From Bradyrhizobium sp. (GTDB taxonomy: Bacteria; Pseudomonadota; Alphaproteobacteria; Rhizobiales; Xanthobacteraceae), in NCBI RefSeq assembly GCF_004799405.1, contig NZ_SSMW01000085.1, positions 43,383-107,382 on the forward strand: DNA of 64,000 nt, written 5' to 3'. A program made the position numbers and the translations under genes. This document shows, piece by piece, positions 1 to 8,248 of this stretch; the stretch's first letter is position 1, and each line of letters starts with the position of its first letter. The notes beneath the pieces were generated by a model. That model ran no database searches and had not been told where the DNA came from. It worked only from the letters and a program-made list of their open reading frames with translations.

Positions 1-933
1 GAAATCATCAAGGTCGGCGGCAAGTCTGCCGAGACATCCGGCTACGACTTGATGGGTATCATCACGGGGTCCGAGGGATTGCTCGGTGTCATTACCGAGG
101 TCACGGTGCGGATTCTGCAGAAGCCGGAAACCGCGCGCGCGCTGATGGTCGGCTTCGCGCAAGTCGAGGCGGCCGGCCAATGCGTGGCCGATATCATCGG
201 CGCCGGAATCATCCCCGGCGGCATGGAAATGATGGACAAGCCGGCGATCCACGCCGCCGAAGCCTTCGTCCATGCCGGCTATCCCCTCGACGTCGAGGCG
301 CTCTTGATCATCGAACTCGACGGTCCCGGCGTCGAGGTCGACGAGTTGATCGGCCGTGTCGAGGCGATCGCGCGTAGCTGCGGTTCGACCACGTGCCGGA
401 TTTCCAATTCGGAGTCCGAGCGAAACCTGTTCTGGTCCGGCCGCAAGGCGGCCTTTCCGGCCGTCGGCCGGATTTCGCCGGACTATCTCTGCATGGATGG
501 CACCATCCCGCGCGGCGCGCTGCCGCAAGCGCTGACGCGAATCCGCGATCTTTCCGAAAAATACGGCCTGCGCGTCGCCAACGTGTTCCATGCCGGCGAC
601 GGCAACCTGCATCCGCTGATCCTGTACGATGCCAACAAGCCCGGCGAGATGGACAAGGCCGAGGCGTTCGGCGCCGATATCCTTCGATGCTGCGTCGAAC
701 TCGGCGGCGTGCTCACCGGCGAACACGGCGTCGGCATCGAAAAGCGCGACCTGATGCCGGAGATGTTCAGCGAGATCGACCTCAACCAGCAGCAGCGGCT
801 GAAATGCGCATTCGACGCGCAAGGACTGCTCAATCCCGGCAAGGTATTTCCGACCCTGCACCGCTGCGCCGAGCTCGGCCGCGTGCACGTCCATGGCGGC
901 AAGCTCGCTTTCCCGGACATTCCGCGGTTCTAG
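1..933 (+). CDS. glcD: Glycolate oxidase subunit GlcD, FAD-linked (5' end outside window)
   Basis: The frame is open from base 1 to the TAG at 931-933, so the window holds the last 310 residues of a longer protein. GlcD is the FAD-binding subunit that oxidises glycolate (or D-lactate) to glyoxylate (pyruvate) together with GlcE and GlcF. Family marks visible are GSEGLLGVITEVTVRI near the window start (end of the FAD-binding domain), FHAGDGNLHPLI and EHGVGIEKRDLMPEMF of the C-terminal FAD-oxidase domain, and the closing NPGKVFPTLHRC. glcE and glcF follow on the same strand after an opposite-strand gene. The alternative is a D-lactate dehydrogenase of the same family, but the glcEF neighbours favour GlcD. 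Confidence 0.93.
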   Translation, partial: EIIKVGGKSAETSGYDLMGIITGSEGLLGVITEVTVRILQKPETARALMVGFAQVEAAGQCVADIIGAGIIPGGMEMMDKPAIHAAEAFVHAGYPLDVEALLIIELDGPGVEVDELIGRVEAIARSCGSTTCRISNSESERNLFWSGRKAAFPAVGRISPDYLCMDGTIPRGALPQALTRIRDLSEKYGLRVANVFHAGDGNLHPLILYDANKPGEMDKAEAFGADILRCCVELGGVLTGEHGVGIEKRDLMPEMFSEIDLNQQQRLKCAFDAQGLLNPGKVFPTLHRCAELGRVHVHGGKLAFPDIPRF

Positions 934-1019
934 TCGTCCCAAGAAAATCAAAGGTTTGCGCGCGCAACCGGGGTTGGCCCGGTTGCGTTTTTCGATTCTG
1001 CGCAGATCGCTGTTGGCGG

Positions 1020-1358
1020 CTAGAGCAATGCGTATTGCACGCGTTCGCGCCTCGCCAGCAGCGGCAAGGCCTCGCCCGCGATACAGGATTTGAAATGCTC
1101 GCTTTCCTGGTGCGCCTTGAAAGCGGCCTCGTCGCGGAACAGTTCGTAGAACAGGAACTGCGCCGGATTTTCCCGTCCGCGCCCGATCAGGAACAGTTTT
1201 GCGCCGGGCTCGCTTTGCGCCTCGGGCAGAAAGCGGCGCAGGATGCCGGCAACGTTGTCGGCTTGCCCTTCGCTGGCCTCCCATTGCGCGACCACCAGCA
1301 GGCCTCCGCCGCTGATGGCGTCGCTGATGGTTCGTTCGTTGATTGCATATCGGTCCAT
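1020..1358 (-). CDS. Putative antibiotic biosynthesis monooxygenase (ABM) domain protein
   Basis: This is a 112-residue protein starting at the ATG at 1358, which has AAGGAG seven to nine bases upstream. The frame extends further upstream, but without a comparable ribosome site. The middle of the protein (LLVVAQWEASEGQADNVAGI, then FLFYELFRDEAAFKAHQES and HFKS) fits the small dimeric ferredoxin-like ABM fold, in which a Trp and a late His are commonly conserved. Such proteins act as quinol monooxygenases or haem-degrading enzymes, or have no known substrate. It sits antisense between glcD and glcE, so it is not part of the glc transcript. A link to glycolate metabolism is only positional. Confidence 0.7.
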   Translation of the reverse strand: MDRYAINERTISDAISGGGLLVVAQWEASEGQADNVAGILRRFLPEAQSEPGAKLFLIGRGRENPAQFLFYELFRDEAAFKAHQESEHFKSCIAGEALPLLARRERVQYALL

Positions 1359-1595
1359 GGTGGTCGCTCCTTCGTGATTTTCCCCTGTATCGCCGGACGC
1401 TGCGTGGTCCGGCAATTGACAGGTACAATTCGATATATGACGAATTGTTCTCGCGAATGCTTCGATACAAATCGAAGTGACGATGTCTCCTTCAGGCGGA
1501 CTGGGGGCGAATGTCCGCTTCGGTTTTCAAACTCGCCCTTGTGCCCGCCAGCCGCGCCTTTAGAAGAATGGCGCGGGACCCGAAAGGCGGTTGGT

Positions 1596-2834
1596 TTGGA
1601 TACCCTGAAAGTACGCGACGCCCAGGATGTCGAGCAGGTGGTGCGCGCGGCCATTGCCAGCGAACAGCCGCTGGAAATCATCGGTCATGGCGGCAAGCGG
1701 CTGATCGGCCAGCCGATGGCGACCAATGCGCTGCTCGACCTTTCCGCGCTCAATGCGGTGACTGCCTATGAGCCGAATGAGCTGATCATTACGGTCCAGG
1801 CCGGCGCGCCGCTCGCCGATGTACTGTCGCTGATCGACTCCAGGAACCAGCAATTTGCCTTCGAGCCGATGAATACCTCGAGCCTGCTCGGCACGCCCGA
1901 CATCGGAACCGTCGGGGGCATGATCGGCGCCGGCCTCGCCGGTCCGCGTCGCATCAAGGCCGGTGGCGCCCGCGATCACCTGCTGGGCGCACATGCCGTG
2001 TCCGGATTCGGCGACAGTTTCAAGGCCGGCGGCCGCGTGGTGAAGAACGTGACCGGCTACGATCTCTGCAAATTGCTGGCGGGATCCTGGGGCACGCTCG
2101 CGGTCATGACCGAAGTGACGCTGAAGGTGATGCCGCGATCCGAGAGCGAACGCACGCTGGTGCTGCGCGGGCTGGATGACCTCGCCGCAAACAAGGCGAT
2201 GACGGCGGCATTGGGTTCGCCATTCGATGTGTCCGGCGCGGCGCATGTGCCGCATTCGGCATTTCAGGCCGCCGCAGGCGGGCTGGCGGAACTCGGATCG
2301 CCCCGGCAGGCGGTCACCTTGCTGCGGCTGGAGGGCATTACCGCCTCGGCGGTGCATCGCGCGGCCGCCCTGGCTTCGGCTCTCGCGCCATTTGGCGCGG
2401 CCGAAGTTCGGCAAGATGCCGCCTCGGCGGCGATCTGGAGTTCGGTTCGCGACATCGAACCGTTCGCGGCCGACGGCGCGCTGGGAGCGTGGCCGGTGTG
2501 GCGGATCGTCTGCCCGCCGGCTTCGGGCGGCGCGCTCGGTCAGGCGCTGGCGCGAGATACCGGCGGCGACGTGATCTATGACTGGGGCGGCGGCCTGATC
2601 TGGGCGGCGCTGCCTCCCAAGCCCGACGCCCAGGCAGCTTTGGTGCGGGCGCGGGTCGATGCCGTCGGCGGTCACGCCACGCTGTTGCGCGCCCCTGAGC
2701 AAATCCGGCGCCATGTCGATGTGTTTCATCCGCAGCCTGGCGGCCTGACCGCCCTGGGCGAACGCGTCCGCCACAGCTTCGATCCGAAAAACATCCTCAA
2801 TCGCGGCCGGCTGGACCGGAGGGTTGCGACATGA
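1596..2834 (+). CDS. glcE: Glycolate oxidase subunit GlcE, FAD-binding
   Basis: The call is 412 residues from a TTG at 1596, preceded by GAAAGGCGG about six bases upstream. The frame stays open far into glcD, but nothing upstream of this point looks like the family. The start region MDTLKVRDAQDVEQVV is the usual beginning of GlcE-type FAD_binding_4 proteins, followed by PLEIIGHGGKR and, later, GRVVKNVTGYDLCKLLAGS and GTLAVMTEVTLKVMP. The C-terminus (DVFHPQPGGL, FDPKNILNRGRL) matches the FAD-oxidase tail. It is an accessory flavin-binding subunit of the glycolate oxidase complex. Its stop overlaps the glcF start by four bases (ATGA), implying translational coupling. Confidence 0.93.
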   Translation: MDTLKVRDAQDVEQVVRAAIASEQPLEIIGHGGKRLIGQPMATNALLDLSALNAVTAYEPNELIITVQAGAPLADVLSLIDSRNQQFAFEPMNTSSLLGTPDIGTVGGMIGAGLAGPRRIKAGGARDHLLGAHAVSGFGDSFKAGGRVVKNVTGYDLCKLLAGSWGTLAVMTEVTLKVMPRSESERTLVLRGLDDLAANKAMTAALGSPFDVSGAAHVPHSAFQAAAGGLAELGSPRQAVTLLRLEGITASAVHRAAALASALAPFGAAEVRQDAASAAIWSSVRDIEPFAADGALGAWPVWRIVCPPASGGALGQALARDTGGDVIYDWGGGLIWAALPPKPDAQAALVRARVDAVGGHATLLRAPEQIRRHVDVFHPQPGGLTALGERVRHSFDPKNILNRGRLDRRVAT

Positions 2835-4147
2835 AAACCGAATTCAGCCTCGCCCAACTCGCCGATCCCGACATTGCGGAAGCCGACAAAATCCTGCGCG
2901 CCTGCGTGCATTGCGGATTCTGCACCGCGACCTGCCCGACCTATGTACTGCTTGGCGACGAACTCGATAGTCCGCGGGGCAGAATCTATCTCATCAAGGA
3001 GATGCTGGAAAAGGACAAGCCGCCGACGCGGGACGTGGTCAAGCACATCGACCGTTGTCTCTCCTGCCTTGCCTGCATGACCACCTGTCCGTCGGGTGTG
3101 AACTATATGCACCTGGTCGATCAGGCGCGGGTCCGGATCGAAAACGACTATGCGCGCCCGCTGGCCGAGCGGGCGTTGCGGACGATGCTGGCCTGGGTTC
3201 TGCCGCGGCCGCGACTGTTTCGCCTCAGCATGATTCTGGCGCGGTTTGGCCGGCCGCTGGCGGCGCTTCTGCCGGCACCCAAGGCTGGATCGGATTCGCC
3301 GGATTTACTGTGGCGAATCAAGGCGATGCTGGCGCTTGCGCCAGGCCGTCTGCCGGCGCCGGGTCCTTCCGGCGGGAGCGTGTTTCCGGCCTTGGGAACC
3401 AGACGGGGACGGGTCGCGCTGCTGCAAGGCTGCGCCCAACAGGTCCTGGCCCCGCGCATCAACCAGGCCGCCATCAATTTCTTGACCCGCCACGGCATCG
3501 AGGTCGTGCTGGTCAAGGACGAACAATGTTGCGGCGCGCTGACCCATCATCTGGGACGCGACGGCGACGCGCTGGCGCGCGCCCGGGCCAACATCGCCGT
3601 CTGGACCGCGGAAGCCGGGCGCAACGGTCTCGATGCCATCCTGGTGACGACATCGGGGTGCGGCACGGTGATCAAGGATTACGGCTTCATGCTGCGCGAG
3701 GACCGCGATTTTGCAGGCCCGGCCGCGAAAATTTCGGCGCTGGCCAAGGATATCACGGAATATGTCGCCGGCATCGATCTAGAGCCGCCGCGGCAACGAA
3801 GCGATCTCGTGATCGCCTATCACTCGGCCTGTTCGCTGCAGCACGGACAGAAAATCACGCAAGCCCCGAAAGAATTGCTTTCCAAGAGCGGTTTCGTGGT
3901 GAAAGATGTACCCGAGAGCCACTTGTGTTGCGGTTCGGCGGGAACGTACAACATTCTCCAGCCTGACATTGCGGGCAGATTGCGCGATCGAAAGGTCGCC
4001 AACATTGCGACGGTCAGGCCGGACATGATTGCTGCAGGCAATATTGGATGCATGGTGCAGATTGCCGGCGGTACGTCAGTTCCTGTGGTCCACACGATTG
4101 AGCTTCTCGACTGGGCGACAGGCGGTCCCCGGCCAGGATTGAACTGA
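2831..4147 (+). CDS. glcF: Glycolate oxidase iron-sulfur subunit GlcF
   Basis: This 438-residue protein begins with the ATGA overlap on glcE. Two ferredoxin-type [4Fe-4S] motifs lie near the N-terminus (CVHCGFCTATCP around residues 26-37 and CLSCLACMTTCP around residues 76-87). Two CCG-type cysteine motifs follow (EQCCGAL and SHLCCGSAGTYN), as expected of the heterodisulfide-reductase-like domain. The subunit passes electrons from the flavin subunits to the quinone pool at the membrane. The length is normal for GlcF. Confidence 0.95.
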   Translation: MKTEFSLAQLADPDIAEADKILRACVHCGFCTATCPTYVLLGDELDSPRGRIYLIKEMLEKDKPPTRDVVKHIDRCLSCLACMTTCPSGVNYMHLVDQARVRIENDYARPLAERALRTMLAWVLPRPRLFRLSMILARFGRPLAALLPAPKAGSDSPDLLWRIKAMLALAPGRLPAPGPSGGSVFPALGTRRGRVALLQGCAQQVLAPRINQAAINFLTRHGIEVVLVKDEQCCGALTHHLGRDGDALARARANIAVWTAEAGRNGLDAILVTTSGCGTVIKDYGFMLREDRDFAGPAAKISALAKDITEYVAGIDLEPPRQRSDLVIAYHSACSLQHGQKITQAPKELLSKSGFVVKDVPESHLCCGSAGTYNILQPDIAGRLRDRKVANIATVRPDMIAAGNIGCMVQIAGGTSVPVVHTIELLDWATGGPRPGLN

Positions 4148-4221
4148 TCGATTGAGCCCGCGTGCAAGCGGACAACCGAAACGCTCGATGGACACAGACC
4201 AGCGGCAACAGGAGGATCACG

Positions 4222-4659
4222 ATGGCTAAGGGAAAAAAGGGCAAGAAGAGTAAGAGTAAGAAGAAAAAGCTTGTGACGGCGAAGAAGAAATCCGCGAAGA
4301 AATCTTCGAAGAAAACGGCCAAGAAATCCGGCAAGAAATCGGCGAAAAAGGCCAAGAAGTCCGCCAAGAAGTCCAAGGCGGCGGCGCCGAAAAAATCAGC
4401 CAAGAAGGCCAGCGCCAAAAAGCGTCCTGCGAAAAAGAAAGCGGCGTCCAAACCTGCCGCGCCCAAGCCGGAACCGATGGCCGCGGCACCGAGACCGGTT
4501 GCAGCCCCCGCTCCCACCCCAAAGCCGGCACCTGCGCCGTCGGCGCCGAGTTGGGCCGCTCCCAGCCCGGCTCCGGCCGCACCGAGTCCTGCCCCGTCAT
4601 GGGGGCATTCGGACGGCCACAGTTCAAGCTCGTCGCCTGCCAGCGGGGACGACGAGTAA
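4222..4659 (+). CDS. Lysine-rich, histone H1-like basic protein
   Basis: The ATG at 4222 has AGGAGG seven bases upstream, giving 145 residues. Residues 2 to about 75 are almost pure Lys/Ala/Ser with repeated AKKS, SKKTAKKS and AKK units, as in eukaryotic H1 tails and bacterial Hc1/AlgP-like proteins. Residues 75-125 are Pro/Ala-rich, and the end is Ser-rich and acidic (SSSSSPASGDDE). No folded domain or signal peptide is seen. The likely role is non-specific DNA or RNA binding and nucleoid compaction, inferred from composition only. A strong terminator follows 45 bases downstream, so it is probably monocistronic or the end of the glc transcript, whose last gene ends 74 bases upstream. Confidence 0.75.
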   Translation: MAKGKKGKKSKSKKKKLVTAKKKSAKKSSKKTAKKSGKKSAKKAKKSAKKSKAAAPKKSAKKASAKKRPAKKKAASKPAAPKPEPMAAAPRPVAAPAPTPKPAPAPSAPSWAAPSPAPAAPSPAPSWGHSDGHSSSSSPASGDDE

Positions 4660-4703
4660 CCGAGCGCGTTCGGCGCTTCCGTTTCCGCGGGTTACGTTTC
4701 AAG

Positions 4704-4732
4704 GCCGCAGCGCTCGCCGCTGCGGCTTTTTT
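4704..4732 (+). terminator. Rho-independent terminator after the lysine-rich gene
   Basis: A perfect 9-bp stem (GCCGCAGCG / CGCTGCGGC) with a 5-base loop is followed directly by six T residues. It lies 45 bases after the stop of the lysine-rich gene. Confidence 0.88.
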
Positions 4733-5070
4733 GCGTGTGTTTTTCCCGACCGAATCGATGCTCTCGGTGCGGCCTGATTCGCACTCGGCGGCAAATAGTG
4801 TGGTCGCGCGCTCCCCCGCCGTCTGGAAGATGCGCTTCTGGCGGTATAAGCGGTCCCAATTTGTTGTTAGAATACAACACTTGGCAACAACCTTATCTGG
4901 AACGGCCAATACGCCTAAAAAGTCGGCAGATGCTCGCGTTTTTTGCTTTCCGCGGTGGATGGCACGTTCCAGATTGGGCTGAGGTTAAGGACTTTGGTTA
5001 CAGCCGGTATCGCCAGTCCCCGGGGGGCGTCGGAATTGGGCTGTTTTTTTGAAATGTGATGGGGATCGTC
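4733..5070 (+). other. Intergenic leader region of the porin gene
   Basis: This is 338 bases without a convincing gene. It becomes AT-richer around 4855-4900, where TGTTGT and ACAACA form a 6-bp inverted repeat with a 6-base spacer (4862-4879), a possible operator. A run of seven T residues at 5044-5050 precedes the porin start. I cannot assign a promoter confidently. Confidence 0.4.
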
Positions 5071-6090
5071 ATGAAGAAAATGGTTTGGGTCGCAGCTGTT
5101 CTTGCAATGACTGCTGGCGGTGCGACAACTGTCGGTTCCGCTTTCGCCGCTGATTTGCCTCTGAAGGCCGCCAAGGCGCCGCCGCCGGCGCCATTCGATC
5201 CCTGGGATATCGCTTTCGGCAGCGCGATCATGAACGACTATATCTTCCGCGGTGTCACCCAGTCCAACCACCAACCCTCGGTGGCGGCCTATTTCGAGCC
5301 GCGCTACAATGTCAGCAAGGATCTGCAACTCTACGTCGGCACCTCGTTCGAGAGCATTTCGTTTTCCAACCGGGCCGCGGCCGAGGTCGATGTCTACGGC
5401 GGTATTCGTCCGACCTTCGGCGCCTTCGCCTTCGATTTCGGCCTCTGGGGTTACCTGTATCCGGGTGGGCATTGCGCCGACAATACCTTCTTCATCGGCG
5501 CTCCATTTCCCGGCGGCAATGTCTGTCCGATCGACATCAATACGATCTTTCTTAACAACGGCAACGTGATGAAGAAGGACGTGAGCTTCTTCGAAGTTTA
5601 CGGCAAGGTGAACTACACCGTGAACGACAACTGGCAGTTCGGAGTGAACGAGTATTACTCCCCGAACTTCCTGCACTCCGGCGCCTGGGGCAATTATGCG
5701 TCGGTTACCGGCAAGTACACCGCGCCGAGCACGATGTTCGGTACCAGCGGCGTCGGCATGTATGCCTCGGGCGAGTTCGGCCGGCAGTGGCTCGGAACCT
5801 CAGACTCCTTCTACGGCGTCTCGGGATTTCCGTTGGGCATCAAATATGCCGACTACAACACCTGGAACATCGGTATCGGCTTCACTTATAAGGTATTCAC
5901 CCTCGATCTGCGTTACTCGGACACCGACCTTTCGAAGGGTAATTGCAACGCCTTCACCAGCGCCTACACCACTTCCAATCTAACCAGCTTCACTCCGATC
6001 AATCCGTCTGGCGTTGGCTCCAACTGGTGCGGCTCGGCCGGCATCGCCAAGCTCTCGGCTGACCTGACCGCGATGACCAACCTGAAGTAG
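5071..6090 (+). CDS. TorF-type putative outer-membrane porin
   Basis: The protein is 339 residues from the ATG at 5071; an in-frame GTG/ATG pair 12-15 bases upstream is possible. A clear signal peptide (MKKMVWVAAVLAMTAGG, ending SAFA|ADLPLK) precedes the conserved block WDIAFGSAIMNDYIFRGVTQ. That block is typical of the TIGR02001 family, now called TorF family putative porins. The remainder alternates aromatic and polar residues in beta-strand fashion (NYTVNDNWQFGVNEYY, WNIGIGFTYKVFTLDLRYSD) and closes without a terminal Phe. Substrate unknown. It is monocistronic, with a terminator 24 bases downstream. Confidence 0.82.
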   Translation: MKKMVWVAAVLAMTAGGATTVGSAFAADLPLKAAKAPPPAPFDPWDIAFGSAIMNDYIFRGVTQSNHQPSVAAYFEPRYNVSKDLQLYVGTSFESISFSNRAAAEVDVYGGIRPTFGAFAFDFGLWGYLYPGGHCADNTFFIGAPFPGGNVCPIDINTIFLNNGNVMKKDVSFFEVYGKVNYTVNDNWQFGVNEYYSPNFLHSGAWGNYASVTGKYTAPSTMFGTSGVGMYASGEFGRQWLGTSDSFYGVSGFPLGIKYADYNTWNIGIGFTYKVFTLDLRYSDTDLSKGNCNAFTSAYTTSNLTSFTPINPSGVGSNWCGSAGIAKLSADLTAMTNLK

Positions 6091-6113
6091 ACTCTATCTA
6101 TCTTGAGATCACG

Positions 6114-6143
6114 GGGGCGGCAGAGCGATCTGCCGCCCCTTTT
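6114..6143 (+). terminator. Rho-independent terminator after the porin gene
   Basis: A 10-bp perfect stem (GGGGCGGCAG / CTGCCGCCCC) with a 6-base loop is followed by four T residues. It lies 24 bases after the porin stop and on the 3' side of the converging ABC transporter gene. Confidence 0.85.
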
Positions 6144-6195
6144 GCTATGGCGGGCCGCCTGATGATGAGACGGGACGCACGGAGGGGTTTAGCTG

Positions 6196-7941
6196 TTACG
6201 ACGGCCTCGCATCCTCGCCGCGGTCGCGCAGCGCGAATAGCTCGCCCTGCTGCACCAGCGCTATATTGCGCTGATGGAATGCCTCAAGGGTCGAGCGATG
6301 ACCGATCGAGACGATGGTGGTCGCCGGCAATTTCTCCTCGAGCAGACGGTAGAGCGTGGCCTCGGCGGCTTCATCGAGCGATGCGGTTGCTTCATCGAGA
6401 AACAGATATTGCGGGGCATGCAGCAGCGCGCGGGCGAGCCCCAGCCGTTGTTGCTCGCCCAGCGACAGCATTCGGTTCCAGTGCGCATCTTCGTCGAGCC
6501 TCGAGGCAAGCTGAGGCAGGCCTACCGCGACTAGCGTACCCCTGACCCGATCCGGACTGAACGCGCTCGCTTCCGCGGGGTACACGATCGCAGCCTGTAG
6601 CGAGCCGACCGGAAAATACGGCCGCTGCGGCATCATCATCAGCGTGGTGTTGGCGGGGATCGCAATCGAGCCGGTGCCGAACGGCCAAACGTCGGCAATG
6701 GCGCGGAATAACGTGGACTTGCCGGAACCCGATGGACCCGTCAGCAAGGTGCGTTCACCGGTGCGGAGTTTGAAGCCGTCCGCCGTCACCAGCGGGACGC
6801 CATTGGGCAGGCTGACCAGAAGCTTCTCAAGATCGATGGTCCCTTTGTCGTCGGACGCGACGTGGACGATGTTTTCCCTGTTCAACAGGGCGTCGGCATT
6901 TTGAATTGACGTCTCGAACCCGTGGAGGCGCGCCACCACCGATTGCCATTCGGCGAGCGTGCGGTACGACGAGATGAAGAACGACAACGAATCCTGCACG
7001 CTGCTGAAGGCGGATGCGGTTTGCATCATGCCGCCGAGCTGGATCTTTTCCGCAAAATAGGCCGGCGCGATCAGCACGTAGGGAAAGATCACGGAGGCCT
7101 GCGAATAGCTTGCGGTAAAGGCGGTCAGCTTCTTGGTGCGCTGCATGATGTCGAGCCAGTTCTGCACCACGAAGGCGAATCGTCCCAGCAACCGCGTCCG
7201 CTCGGCCGGCTCGCCCCGCAGCAAGGCGATCTGCTCGGCATTTTCGCGCGTGCGAACCAGATTGAAGCGGAAATCGGCTTCATAGCGCTGCTGCTGGAAA
7301 TTGAGCCCGACCAGCGGCCAGCCGATCAGATGGGTCAACGTCGTCCCGAGCAGCGCGTAGATCAGCGCGCCCCACACCAGATAGCCTGGAATCGGGATGT
7401 CCCTGCCAAACAGGTGCAGCGGCGCTTCATTGGACAGGCCCCAGAGAATGAAGACGAAGGATGCCAAGGTCACGACCGAACTCAAAAGCCCGATGCCGAG
7501 AGCAAGCGTCTGGTCGACGAAACGCTGGGTGTCCTCGGCGATGCGCTGGTCGGGGTTGTCGGCGGCGTCGCCGAGCAGCTGCATCCGGTAGTGATTGGCG
7601 TCGTGCAGCCAGCCGCCGAGATACCGGGCGGTCATCCATTGCCGCCACCGGATCTGCAGCCACTGATTGAGATAGAGCTGGTAGACTTTCAACGTGATCC
7701 AGAAAACGGCGAGTACGGCGAAATAACCGATCTGGTAGGTGAAAACGGCCTGGTTGCGTTCCTGAAGCGCATTGTAGAAAACATTGTTCCAGCGGTTGAA
7801 CAGGACGGTCAGGAATACCGAAGCAAGTTCAATGGCGATCACCGCGGCTAGAAGACCGCGGCCCGCCCACTTGTCCTCCGAGGAAAAATACGGGGCAGCG
7901 ATCCGCCACACGGTTGCGAGCGTCGAGCGGATGTTGTTCAC
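6196..7941 (-). CDS. ABC transporter, SbmA/BacA-like membrane domain fused to ATPase (YddA/ExsE/BclA type)
   Basis: The protein has 581 residues. Residues 1-330 form the SbmA/BacA-like membrane domain: several hydrophobic helices, then the characteristic NQWLQIRWRQWMTARYLGGW and NPDQRIAEDTQRFVDQTL. The rest is a nucleotide-binding domain with Walker A GPSGSGKST (402-410), Q-loop Q440, signature LSLGEQQ (492-498) and Walker B YLFLDE (512-517). It is therefore a half-transporter that should work as a homodimer. Relatives with this fusion include E. coli YddA, rhizobial ExsE and Bradyrhizobium BclA, the last needed for uptake of plant NCR peptides in nodules. Which clade this one belongs to cannot be decided without a tree. 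Confidence 0.87.
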   Translation of the reverse strand: MNNIRSTLATVWRIAAPYFSSEDKWAGRGLLAAVIAIELASVFLTVLFNRWNNVFYNALQERNQAVFTYQIGYFAVLAVFWITLKVYQLYLNQWLQIRWRQWMTARYLGGWLHDANHYRMQLLGDAADNPDQRIAEDTQRFVDQTLALGIGLLSSVVTLASFVFILWGLSNEAPLHLFGRDIPIPGYLVWGALIYALLGTTLTHLIGWPLVGLNFQQQRYEADFRFNLVRTRENAEQIALLRGEPAERTRLLGRFAFVVQNWLDIMQRTKKLTAFTASYSQASVIFPYVLIAPAYFAEKIQLGGMMQTASAFSSVQDSLSFFISSYRTLAEWQSVVARLHGFETSIQNADALLNRENIVHVASDDKGTIDLEKLLVSLPNGVPLVTADGFKLRTGERTLLTGPSGSGKSTLFRAIADVWPFGTGSIAIPANTTLMMMPQRPYFPVGSLQAAIVYPAEASAFSPDRVRGTLVAVGLPQLASRLDEDAHWNRMLSLGEQQRLGLARALLHAPQYLFLDEATASLDEAAEATLYRLLEEKLPATTIVSIGHRSTLEAFHQRNIALVQQGELFALRDRGEDARPS

Positions 7942-8248
7942 AGATTACGATCTCCTGCAGGTTGGCTTCAAAGGCCTGAAAAAATGAGAGAATTACGGAT
8001 CGTTAGACTAAAGTCCTAGCTCTCGCGATCCGGGTTTGCTTGTTCCCGGCTTCGAGTCAACCCTAGCATGGGCCCAACGGCGAGGGGCGGGGGTCCTTAT
8101 ACTTTCGCGAGGTTGTGAGCGGGGTGGCATTGCCCAAATCCGCGGCCGACCTTGCTTCATTGCATAGACATCCCCCGCGATCACGCCAGGCGCACCTGAC
8201 CGTCCACGCTGGCCGGGGCACCGCATAATGGCGTGGGGAGGAACCGCA
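7942..8248. other. Divergent intergenic region between ABC transporter and lactate permease
   Basis: This 307-base region lies between the divergent starts of the ABC transporter and lctP and must carry both promoters. A weak inverted repeat (CCGGG/CCCGG, about 8031-8050) and two GCGAGG words around 8089 and 8105 are visible. I see no clear sigma-70 promoter, and no small gene is convincing. Confidence 0.35.

Noticed and set aside
393..1595. Long plus-strand frame continuous with glcE (would make an 813-residue protein)
   Set aside because: It overlaps glcD in another frame and is Arg/Ala/Gln-rich shadow sequence. GlcE similarity begins only at the TTG at 1596, which has a ribosome site.
4862..4879. 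TGTTGT-N6-ACAACA as an iron or zinc regulator box
   Set aside because: It does not match the Irr, RirA, Fur or Zur motifs that I know; kept only as an unassigned inverted repeat.
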